Source of the DNA: Streptomyces sp. SID8374
GTDB lineage: Bacteria; Actinomycetota; Actinomycetes; Streptomycetales; Streptomycetaceae
Length of the DNA: 64,000 bases
Assembly (NCBI RefSeq): GCF_009865135.1
Contig: NZ_WWGH01000001.1
Location: forward strand, 248,001 to 312,000
Direction of reading: 5' to 3'
How positions within the stretch are numbered: the first letter of the stretch is position 1; each line of letters starts with the position of its first letter. Positions 57,413 through 64,000 of this stretch are shown in pieces. Both the position numbers and the translations under genes were made by a program. The notes under the pieces are model-generated. The model did no database searches. It had not been told where the DNA came from and worked only from the letters and a program-made list of their open reading frames with translations.

Positions 57413-58288
57413 ATGACGGCGCACACCGCGCGGACCACCGGTACGGAGCAGGCGACGGGCAGCACGGAGGACCTTCCCTGGATCGAGGACGCCGGCAAGA
57501 TCGCCCCGATGGACGCGCGGCGGCTGTCGCGGCTCTTCTTCGACCGCCTCCAGGTTCTGGAGGAGGGCACGCACGAGTACCAGTACGCGCGCAACACGCT
57601 CATCGAGATGAACCTGTCGCTGGTCCGGTTCGCCGCCAACCGCTTCCGCAACCGGGGCAGCGGCGACATGGAGGACATCGTCCAGGTCGGCACGATCGGG
57701 CTGATCAAGGCGATCGACCGCTTCGACCTGTCCCGCGAGGTCGAGTTCACCTCGTTCGCCGTCCCCTACATCGTCGGGGAGATCAAGCGGTTCTTCCGGG
57801 ACACCAGCTGGGCCGTGCACGTGCCCCGGCGCCTCCAGGAGCTGCGCGTCGACCTCGCCAAGGCGAAGGAGTCGCTGGCGGGCGACCTCGACCGGGACCC
57901 CACGGTGCAGGAGCTGGCCGAGCACCTGGGGATGGACGAGGCGGAGATCACCGAGGGGATAGTCGCCTCCAACGGCTACACGGCGGGCTCGCTGGACATG
58001 CCCACCGACTCCTCGGAGTCCGGTCCCCAGAACAGCGCCGGGCGGACTTTCGCCGATGTCCTGGGCGGGCCGGATCCCGCCATGGAGACCGTGGAGAACC
58101 TGCACGCCCTCGCACCGCTGCTGGGCGAACTGGACGAGCGGGAGCGCCGGATCATCGACATGCGCTTCGGCCAGGAGCTGACGCAGGCACAGATCGGTGC
58201 CGAGCTCGGGATCTCCCAGATGCATGTCTCGCGGCTGCTGAGCCGGATGCTGGACAAGCTGCGCAGCGGGATGCTCACCCAGGAGTGA
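57413..58288 (+). CDS. SigB/SigF/SigG-family RNA polymerase sigma factor
   Basis: 291 residues. Region 2: VQVGTIGLIKAIDRFDLSREVEFTSFAVPYIVGEIKRFFRD; region 3: VPRRLQELRVDLAKAKE; region 4: LTQAQIGAELGISQMHVSRLLSRML. There is no region 1.1, as in the stress/sporulation class of Streptomyces. The start at 57413 has GGGGAG nine bases upstream. The membrane PP2C gene nearby suggests control through anti-sigma partner switching, although no anti-sigma gene is adjacent. Confidence 0.93.
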   Translation: MTAHTARTTGTEQATGSTEDLPWIEDAGKIAPMDARRLSRLFFDRLQVLEEGTHEYQYARNTLIEMNLSLVRFAANRFRNRGSGDMEDIVQVGTIGLIKAIDRFDLSREVEFTSFAVPYIVGEIKRFFRDTSWAVHVPRRLQELRVDLAKAKESLAGDLDRDPTVQELAEHLGMDEAEITEGIVASNGYTAGSLDMPTDSSESGPQNSAGRTFADVLGGPDPAMETVENLHALAPLLGELDERERRIIDMRFGQELTQAQIGAELGISQMHVSRLLSRMLDKLRSGMLTQE

Positions 58289-58292
58289 CAGG

Positions 58293-58316
58293 ACCTGACT
58301 TTCTCATCAGTCAGGT
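58293..58316 (+). terminator. Hairpin after the sigma gene
   Basis: Perfect 8-bp arms ACCTGACT/AGTCAGGT with an 8-base loop, starting five bases after the stop. It could be a terminator or an operator for the next gene. Confidence 0.6.
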
Positions 58317-58352
58317 TCTCAATGCGCTTGTTGCAGGGCAACTTCTCTCACC

Positions 58353-58375
58353 TGTGTTGAGATTTGCTCAACACA
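58353..58375. promoter_or_regulatory. 23-bp palindrome before the XRE-TetR gene
   Basis: TGTGTTGAG and CTCAACACA form perfect 9-bp arms with a 5-bp centre, ending 18 bp before the ATG at 58394. It is the likely operator for autoregulation. A shorter repeat, GTTGCagGGCAAC-like, lies near 58330-58342. Confidence 0.75.
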
Positions 58376-58393
58376 TCGTTACGGTTGCCGACC

Positions 58394-59254
58394 ATGCAGC
58401 AGTACGAGGTGGCCGCGCGGGTCCGTCAGGTGATCGACGCGGCGGGAGTCAGCGCACGCGAGTTCGCCCGGCGGATCGTCATCGATCCGTCGAAGCTGTC
58501 CCGTTCCCTGAACGGCTCCCGTCGTTTCACCGCCGCGGAGCTGGCCCGGATCGCCGACATCGGCGGCGTGGACGCCGGCTGGCTGCTGGGCTCGGCCGCC
58601 GAGAACTCACCGCCGGGCGCCCCGGCACCCCCGCTCCCTCCCGCGCCTGCGCCCGAGGGCGGCAGACCCCTCCAGATCGTGCGGGAGACCGTCCGTCTCA
58701 TCGCCGAGCGCGGGTTCCACGCCGTCCGGGTCTCGGACATCGCCACGGCCTGCCGTACGAGCACCGCCGCGATCCATTACCACTTTCCCGGCCGCGACGA
58801 ACTGCTCGAAGCGGCGGTGCGCTGGTGCATGGACGAGGACACCCGTCGCCGGGCGGCGGCCACCGCCGGAACCGAGCACGCGGGTGACGAGCTGCGCCTC
58901 CTGCTCGAACTCCAGACGCCCCGCACCGAGCAGCAGCGCCGCCAGTGGTGCGTCTGGCTGGACCTCTGGGCCGAGGCGGCCCGTTCCACCACCGTCGGGC
59001 AGCTCCACCGCGAGTATTACCGCCAGTGGCGGGCGACCGTGTCCGAGGTGATCCGGCGCGGGATCGACCAGGGCGTCTTCCGTCCTGTCGACCCGGAGAG
59101 CGCGGCCCTCACCCTCACCGCGCTGATCGACGGACTGGCCTCCCAGGTCCTGGCCACCGCACCCGGGAGACCCGGCACGGGCACCGGCGCCCAGGCCATG
59201 CACGACGCCCTGATCGCCCACGTCGACACCTGCCTGACCGCACCGACTGCCTGA
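58394..59254 (+). CDS. XRE-TetR fusion regulator with two DNA-binding domains
   Basis: 286 residues. Residues 1-70 form a Cro/C1-like HTH (VRQVIDAAGVSAREFARRIVIDPSKLSRSLNGSRRFTAAELARIAD). A Pro/Ala linker (about 78-95) follows. Residues about 98-280 are a full TetR protein (IVRETVRLIAERGFHAVRVSDIATACRTSTAAIHYHFPGRDELLEAAV). A TetR fused behind an XRE HTH is unusual for a single polypeptide. It precedes the carnitine operon in the same direction, 133 bp away, so it may control it and itself. The ligand is unknown. Confidence 0.86.
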   Translation: MQQYEVAARVRQVIDAAGVSAREFARRIVIDPSKLSRSLNGSRRFTAAELARIADIGGVDAGWLLGSAAENSPPGAPAPPLPPAPAPEGGRPLQIVRETVRLIAERGFHAVRVSDIATACRTSTAAIHYHFPGRDELLEAAVRWCMDEDTRRRAAATAGTEHAGDELRLLLELQTPRTEQQRRQWCVWLDLWAEAARSTTVGQLHREYYRQWRATVSEVIRRGIDQGVFRPVDPESAALTLTALIDGLASQVLATAPGRPGTGTGAQAMHDALIAHVDTCLTAPTA

Positions 59255-59386
59255 CCGTGCGCCGGGCGGCCCGCCGACCGGCGCGGAGGCCGTACCTCTG
59301 CGCCGTACCCCATACGCCGTTACGTCAGCGCTGCTGCAAGGCCCATCGCGTACCCCACTCCCCCCACCCCGAGGAGACACCCCCGC

Positions 59387-60280
59387 ATGCCCGTGAACCA
59401 GGACGTCATCATCACCTGCGCCCTCACCGGAGCCGGTGACACCGTCGGCAGAAGTCCCCATGTCCCCGTGACACCCGAGCAGATCGCCGCATCCGCCGTG
59501 GAGGCCGCCGGGGCCGGGGCCGCCGTGGTGCACATCCACGTCCGCGACCCGGAGACCGGGGCGCCCTCCCGCGACCCGCGCCTCTACCGCGAGGTCGTGG
59601 AGCGGATCCGGGAGACGGGCACCGATGTCGTCATCAATCTGACCGCCGGGATGGGCGGGGACCTGGTGATCGACCCGGAGGCCCCGCTCGAGCAGCTGCC
59701 GGGAACCGATCTGGTCGGCGGTCTGGAGCGGCTGCCGCACGTGGAGGACCTGCTGCCCGACATCTGCACCCTGGACTGCGGTTCGCTGAACTTCGGCGAC
59801 GGCAGCAACCTCTATGTCTCGACCCCCGACATGCTGCGCACCGGCGCGAAGCGCATCCAGGAGCTGGGGGTCCGGCCCGAGCTGGAGATCTTCGACACCG
59901 GCCAGCTGTGGTTCGCCAAGCAGCTCCTCGCCGAGGGGCTGCTGGACGACCCGACGGTCTTCCAGCTCTGCATGGGCATCCCGTGGGGCGCGCCCGCCGA
60001 TCCCGGCGTGCTCCAGTCGATGGTCAACATGCTGCCCCCGGGAGCCCGTTGGGCGAGCTTCGCGCTCGGCCGGATGCAGATGCCCTGGGTCGCGCAGTCG
60101 ATCCTGCTCGGCGGGCACGTCCGGGTGGGCCTGGAGGACAACCTCTATCTGGGCAAGGGCGTCAAGGCCACCAACGGCCAGCTGGTGGAGCGCGCCGTAC
60201 AGATCACCGAGGCCCTGGGCTCCCGGGTCGCCTCCCCCGACGAGGCGCGGCAGCAGCTCGGCCTCCGGCCGCGCACATGA
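59387..60280 (+). CDS. BKACE-family beta-keto acid cleavage enzyme (probable 3-dehydrocarnitine cleavage)
   Basis: 297 residues. Zinc-dependent TIM barrel of the BKACE (DUF849) family with metal His in [17 protein letters not shown] and [13 protein letters not shown] near the end. BKACEs react a beta-keto acid with acetyl-CoA. The next two genes encode an L-carnitine-dehydrogenase-like and a hotdog thioesterase, the set used to degrade carnitine, so the substrate is inferred to be 3-dehydrocarnitine, giving betainyl-CoA and acetoacetate. The stop overlaps the next start as ATGA. Confidence 0.85.
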   Translation: MPVNQDVIITCALTGAGDTVGRSPHVPVTPEQIAASAVEAAGAGAAVVHIHVRDPETGAPSRDPRLYREVVERIRETGTDVVINLTAGMGGDLVIDPEAPLEQLPGTDLVGGLERLPHVEDLLPDICTLDCGSLNFGDGSNLYVSTPDMLRTGAKRIQELGVRPELEIFDTGQLWFAKQLLAEGLLDDPTVFQLCMGIPWGAPADPGVLQSMVNMLPPGARWASFALGRMQMPWVAQSILLGGHVRVGLEDNLYLGKGVKATNGQLVERAVQITEALGSRVASPDEARQQLGLRPRT

Positions 60281-61314
60281 CCGCCCGCCTCCCCCTTCCC
60301 GACGTTCCCGGAGCCCCTCCCATGCCTTCTCCCCCTGCTCTTCCCCCCGCTCCCTGCGCCCCGGAGGACGTAGGCCGTGTCACGTGCGTCGGGGCCGGAG
60401 TGATCGGCGGCGGGTGGGCCGCCCACTTCCTCGCCCGCGGCTACGACGTCACGGCCTGGGACCCGGCGCCCGACGCCGAGGTCCGGCTGCGCCGGCTGGT
60501 CGCTGCGGCCTGGCCCGCGCTCGAACAGCTCGGTCTCGCCGAAGGAGCCTCGCAGGACCGGCTGACCGTGGCCGGGAGCCTCGAAGAGGCGGTGGCCGGG
60601 GCCGAGTTCGTCCAGGAGAGCGCACCGGAGAAGCTGGAGCTGAAGCGCGATCTGCTGGCCCGGCTGGACGCGGCCACGCCCGCCGGTACGGTGGTCGCGT
60701 CCTCGACCTCCGGCTATCCGATGACCGACATGCAGCCGGCGACCGCAGGTTCCGCACGGCTCGTGGTCGGCCACCCCTTCAACCCGCCCTATCTGATCCC
60801 GCTGGTGGAGGTCGTCGGTGGTGAACTCACCGCGCCCGCGGCGGTGGAGTGGGCGTCACGGTTCTACGAGGTGGCGGGCAAGTCCGTCATCACCATGGAC
60901 CGCGAGGTGCCCGGCTTCATCGCCAACCGGCTCCAGGAGGCCCTGTGGCGCGAGGCCCTGCACATGGTGGCCAACGGCGAGGCGACCGTAGCGGAGATAG
61001 ACGCGTCGATCACCGAGGGCCCCGGGCTGCGGTGGGCGGTGATGGGGCCGATGCTGACGTTCGCGCTGGCGGGCGGCGAGGGCGGCATGGCGCACATGCT
61101 GGACCACTTCGGCCCGTCGCTGAAGTCGCCCTGGACCCGGCTGGAAGCACCCGAACTGGACCGCGCGCTGTACGAGGCGGTGGTGGCGGGCTGCGACGAG
61201 GCGGCGGAGGGCCGGACCATCGCGGATCTGGTCGCCGAGCGCGACCGGGGCGTCATCGAGGTGCTGCGGGCGACCGGCCGGCTGCCGGGCGCTGCCGGGG
61301 AGGCCATGCGATGA
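60277..61314 (+). CDS. L-carnitine dehydrogenase-like 3-hydroxyacyl dehydrogenase
   Basis: 345 residues. An NAD Rossmann domain ([24 protein letters not shown]) starts near 35 after a Pro-rich tail. The 3-hydroxyacyl-CoA dehydrogenase fold follows with [18 protein letters not shown] and the carnitine-dehydrogenase hallmark [11 protein letters not shown]...[12 protein letters not shown]. The reaction is L-carnitine to 3-dehydrocarnitine. The start is fixed by an ATGA overlap with the BKACE gene, and its stop overlaps the thioesterase start. Confidence 0.9.
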   Translation: MTARLPLPDVPGAPPMPSPPALPPAPCAPEDVGRVTCVGAGVIGGGWAAHFLARGYDVTAWDPAPDAEVRLRRLVAAAWPALEQLGLAEGASQDRLTVAGSLEEAVAGAEFVQESAPEKLELKRDLLARLDAATPAGTVVASSTSGYPMTDMQPATAGSARLVVGHPFNPPYLIPLVEVVGGELTAPAAVEWASRFYEVAGKSVITMDREVPGFIANRLQEALWREALHMVANGEATVAEIDASITEGPGLRWAVMGPMLTFALAGGEGGMAHMLDHFGPSLKSPWTRLEAPELDRALYEAVVAGCDEAAEGRTIADLVAERDRGVIEVLRATGRLPGAAGEAMR

Positions 61315-61826
61315 GCGAGAACACCAACGCCTCGGACGACACCGGCCTCCCCCTCTTCCGCAGGACCGTACGGCCCGAGTGGATCGACTACAACGGCCAT
61401 ATGAGCGAGGCGTTCTACGTCCTGGTCTTCGGGTACGCCACCGACTCGATGATGATCGAGACCGGTCTGCACGCCGGCTACCGCGAATCCACCGGCTGCT
61501 CGCTCTACACCGTCGAATCGCACCTCCGCTATCTCCGTGACGTGTCCGTCGACGCCCATCTCGTCGTCTGTACCCGCCTGTTGGGCGCGGACGCGAAGAA
61601 GCTGCGCTTCGCCCACGAGATGTACGTGGTCGGCGCGCCCGACGATGTACCGGATCCGGCGGCCGAACCGATCGCGACCAGCGAGCTGTTGGCCCTGCAC
61701 GTGGACCAGCGGGCGGGCCGCACGACGCCGTTCCCGGACGCGGTGCGGCAGCGGCTGGACGAGCTGACGGAGGAGGCGCCCGCCTGGGCGGGGCGCTCCA
61801 TCGTGGAGGTTCCCGCGCCCCGCTGA
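61311..61826 (+). CDS. Hotdog-fold thioesterase (probable betainyl-CoA thioesterase)
   Basis: 171 residues. Acyl-CoA thioesterase of the 4HBT-like hotdog type with RPEWIDYNGHMSEAFY (catalytic Asp/Asn region). The last gene of the carnitine set; in known clusters such a protein hydrolyses betainyl-CoA to glycine betaine and CoA. The betaine could serve as osmoprotectant or carbon and nitrogen source. A hairpin follows. Confidence 0.82.
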   Translation: MSENTNASDDTGLPLFRRTVRPEWIDYNGHMSEAFYVLVFGYATDSMMIETGLHAGYRESTGCSLYTVESHLRYLRDVSVDAHLVVCTRLLGADAKKLRFAHEMYVVGAPDDVPDPAAEPIATSELLALHVDQRAGRTTPFPDAVRQRLDELTEEAPAWAGRSIVEVPAPR

Positions 61827-61858
61827 ACCCCGGCGGCGCGCAAGACGTACAAGAGGCG

Positions 61859-61890
61859 AGAGGCCGGTCCGGACCCCGGGGCCGGCCTCT
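61859..61890 (+). terminator. Terminator after the carnitine operon
   Basis: AGAGGCCGG and CCGGCCTCT form perfect 9-bp arms with a 14-base GC loop, 32 bp after the thioesterase stop. Confidence 0.7.
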
Positions 61891-62049
61891 GCGTTGCCGC
61901 CGTATTGCAGGTTCGTGGCCAAGGGGGCGACACGCTTCCGGGCCGGTCCGGCACGTCCTACGGTCCGTAATCAGCCCGTCGCCACCCCGGGCTTCCGCCG
62001 ACCGGCGGACGTACGCCGTACGGCGACCGAACCACGTGCGAGGAACCAT

Positions 62050-63411
62050 ATGAGCCAGCCCCTCGACTCCGTCACCGCAGGCCACACCCCCGAGGACGCG
62101 GACCGCCAGGAACCCGGCGCCTCCTGGTCGTTCGAGACCAAGCAGATCCACTCCGGGGCGGCCCCGGACCCGACGACGGGTGCCCGCGCGGTGCCGATCT
62201 ACCAGACGTCGTCGTTCGTCTTCCGCGACACCCAGCACGCCGCCGACGTGTTCTCGCTGGCCGAGCCCGGCAACATCTACACCCGCATCCACAACCCCAC
62301 GCAGGACGTCTTCGAGCAGCGCATCGCCGCGCTGGAGGGCGGGGTCGCCGCCGTGGCGCTCGCCTCCGGGCAGGCGGCCGAGACCCTCGCCCTGCTGACG
62401 CTGGCCGGGTCGGGCGACCACATCGTCTCCTCGCCCTCGCTCTACGGCGGCACCTACAACCTCTTCCGCCACACGCTGCCCCGGTTCGGCATCGAGGTGA
62501 CGTTCGTGGAGGACCCCGAGGACTTGGAGGCCTGGCAGGCGGCCGTCCGGCCCAACACGAAGGCGTTCTTCGCCGAGACGCTCGGCAACCCGCGCGGCGA
62601 CGTGCTGGACATCCGGGCGGTGGCCGACACCGCGCACGCCGCCGGGGTCCCGCTGATCGTGGACAACACCGTGCCGACGCCCTTCCTGCTGCGGCCCATC
62701 GAGCACGGCGCGGACATCGTCATCCACTCCGCGACCAAGTTCCTCGGCGGCCACGGCACCACCATCGGCGGGGTCGTCGTGGACGGCGGCACCTTCGACT
62801 TCGGCGCCCACGCCGAGCGCTTCCCCGAGTTCCACGAGCCCGACCCGAGCTACCACGGGCTGCGCTACTGGCCGGACCTGGGCCCGAGCGCCTTCGCCAT
62901 CAAGCTCCGCGTCCAGCTGCTGCGCGACCTGGGCCCGGCGCTCTCCCCGCACTCGGCGTTCCTGCTGCTCCAGGGGGTCGAGACGCTGAGCCTGCGGCTG
63001 GAGCGGCACACCTCCAATGCGCTGGAGCTGGCCCGCTGGCTGGAGCAGCGGGACGAGGTGGAGACCGTGCACTACGCGGGTCTGCCGTCCAGCCGCTGGT
63101 ACGAGGCGGGGCAGCGCTATCTGCCCCGGGGCGCGGGGGCGGTGCTGGCCTTCGAGCTGAAGGGCGGGGCCGAGGCGGGCAAGCAGTTCGTGGACGCGGT
63201 CGAACTCTTCAGCCACCTCGCCAACATCGGTGACGTACGGAGCCTGATCATCCACCCGGCCTCCACCACGCACAGCCAGCTGACCGAGGAGCAGCTCGTC
63301 GCCACCGGTGCCACGCCGGGCCTGGTGCGGCTCTCGGTCGGCCTGGAGAACGTGGACGACCTCAAGGCCGACCTGGAGGCCGGGTTCCGGGCCGCGAAGG
63401 CGGCGTCCTGA
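62050..63411 (+). CDS. metY: O-acetylhomoserine sulfhydrylase (MetY)
   Basis: 453 residues; Cys/Met-metabolism PLP enzyme. The Schiff-base lysine is in [11 protein letters not shown]; other family segments are [27 protein letters not shown] and the long insert [20 protein letters not shown] typical of OAH sulfhydrylases. It makes homocysteine from O-acetylhomoserine and sulfide, and pairs with metX downstream. The ATG at 62050 has AGGA seven bases upstream. I looked for a SAM riboswitch in the 160 bp upstream and saw none I can support. Confidence 0.9.
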   Translation: MSQPLDSVTAGHTPEDADRQEPGASWSFETKQIHSGAAPDPTTGARAVPIYQTSSFVFRDTQHAADVFSLAEPGNIYTRIHNPTQDVFEQRIAALEGGVAAVALASGQAAETLALLTLAGSGDHIVSSPSLYGGTYNLFRHTLPRFGIEVTFVEDPEDLEAWQAAVRPNTKAFFAETLGNPRGDVLDIRAVADTAHAAGVPLIVDNTVPTPFLLRPIEHGADIVIHSATKFLGGHGTTIGGVVVDGGTFDFGAHAERFPEFHEPDPSYHGLRYWPDLGPSAFAIKLRVQLLRDLGPALSPHSAFLLLQGVETLSLRLERHTSNALELARWLEQRDEVETVHYAGLPSSRWYEAGQRYLPRGAGAVLAFELKGGAEAGKQFVDAVELFSHLANIGDVRSLIIHPASTTHSQLTEEQLVATGATPGLVRLSVGLENVDDLKADLEAGFRAAKAAS

Positions 63412-63497
63412 ACCGTGGCGCCGCGCCCGCCGCACTTCCCCTCCCGCCGGCCTCCGGCGGCCGGCGGGAGGGGGACCCGCCCGGTCGTCGCCGCTGG

Positions 63498-64000
63498 GTG
63501 ACGATCGAGGACCCGCTGCCCCTGGAGTCCGGCGTCCGGCTACCGGGGGTCCGCCTGGCGTACGAGACCTGGGGGCAGCGGGCGGCGGACGGCTCCAACG
63601 CCGTGCTGGTCCTGCACGCGCTGACGGGCGACAGCCATGTGGCCGGACCTGCGGGTCCCGGCCACCCCACCCCCGGCTGGTGGGACGCGCTGGTGGGACC
63701 GGGCCGGGCGCTGGACACCGACCGGTGGTTCGTCGTCGCCCCGAACGTGCTGGGCGGCTGCCAGGGCAGTACGGGCCCCTCTTCCCCGGGGCCCGACGGC
63801 ACGCCCTGGGGGTCCCGGTTCCCGTATCTGACGGTACGGGACCAGGTGGCGGCCGAGGCGGCGCTGGCCGACGCGCTGGGCATCGGCCGGTGGGCGGCTG
63901 TGGTCGGCGGGTCCATGGGCGGGATGCGGGCCCTGGAGTGGGCGGTGAGCAGGCCGGAGCGCACGGGTTCGCTGCTGGTGCTCGCCGCTCCGGCCGCCGC
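63498..64000 (+). CDS. metX: Homoserine O-acetyltransferase (MetX), 5' part, runs off the window
   Basis: The alpha/beta-hydrolase acyltransferase core is clear: [45 protein letters not shown] and the nucleophile elbow [16 protein letters not shown]. It supplies O-acetylhomoserine to MetY. The start is uncertain: the GTG at 63498 is the only conventional in-frame start near the homology; the frame stays open to the metY stop, where a CTG at 63408 (in a CTGA overlap, AAGG seven bases upstream) could also serve. The C-terminal part is outside the window. Confidence 0.85.
   Translation, partial: MTIEDPLPLESGVRLPGVRLAYETWGQRAADGSNAVLVLHALTGDSHVAGPAGPGHPTPGWWDALVGPGRALDTDRWFVVAPNVLGGCQGSTGPSSPGPDGTPWGSRFPYLTVRDQVAAEAALADALGIGRWAAVVGGSMGGMRALEWAVSRPERTGSLLVLAAPAA

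Noticed and set aside
61891..62049. SAM-type riboswitch before metY
   Set aside because: I could not see the conserved core of SAM-I or SAM-IV elements. A covariance-model search would decide.

Overview
High G+C DNA, GTG/TTG starts, ATGA-coupled operons and the gene families present (coelichelin-type siderophore NRPS, melC tyrosinase pair, tandem universal stress proteins, many TetR/XRE regulators) point to a Streptomyces chromosome. The mix of a secondary-metabolite cluster with scattered catabolic operons fits an accessory or chromosome-arm region. No rRNA, tRNA, CRISPR array, insertion sequence or prophage was seen.

Layout. 1-3.4 kb: redox/dormancy-like genes (an Acg-type nitroreductase, two tandem-domain USPs, an XRE-PNPOx fusion) with a DevR-like box between the divergent USPs. 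3.6-25.1 kb: a hydroxamate siderophore cluster in the order of coelichelin: cchJ (+), then cchI, cchH, cchG, cchF, cchE, cchD, cchC, cchB (-). CchH has the layout A-T-E-C-A-T-E-C-A-T, and its specificity residues read as fhOrn, Thr and hOrn. Five candidate iron boxes sit at the unit starts. No formyltransferase (cchA) or MbtH gene is adjacent. The two exporter half-transporters, CchI and CchG, carry complementary losses of ATPase motifs.

25.3-34 kb: a molybdate-type HTH-TOBE protein, two SUOX-fold proteins, a TagF-like transferase gene interrupted by a heptanucleotide repeat that puts it out of frame, a TPR-STAND protein with an altered P-loop, an M24 peptidase-like protein, and a DipZ fusion. 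34-36.7 kb: a decayed flavoprotein reductase remnant, then melC1-melC2. 36.7-44.5 kb: quinone reductase, HSL esterase and DJ-1-like genes, then an OYE/acetoacetate-decarboxylase-like/aldehyde-dehydrogenase operon and its likely TetR regulator. The two ends of that unit carry the same 15-bp operator in opposite orientation. 44.6-49.9 kb: DUF5996, amidase, dhaKLM, NUDIX.

49.9-64 kb: an ABC-F protein with a probable leaderless leader peptide (MRSYYYFR); a tetR-SDR-ADH set; a SpoIIE-type phosphatase, GNAT and a SigB/F/G-family sigma factor; an XRE-TetR fusion regulator with its own palindrome, upstream of a three-gene carnitine-degradation operon; and metY-metX, with metX cut by the window end.

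How they work together. Under low iron, DmdR release would give synthesis (CchB, CchH), export (CchG/CchI), uptake (CchF, CchCD, CchE) and iron release (CchJ). The carnitine operon would convert L-carnitine by oxidation, cleavage with acetyl-CoA, and thioester hydrolysis. The most interesting signals are the complementary half-dead exporter pair, the frame-switching heptamer repeat, the leader peptide of the ABC-F gene, and several well-defined operator-like repeats.
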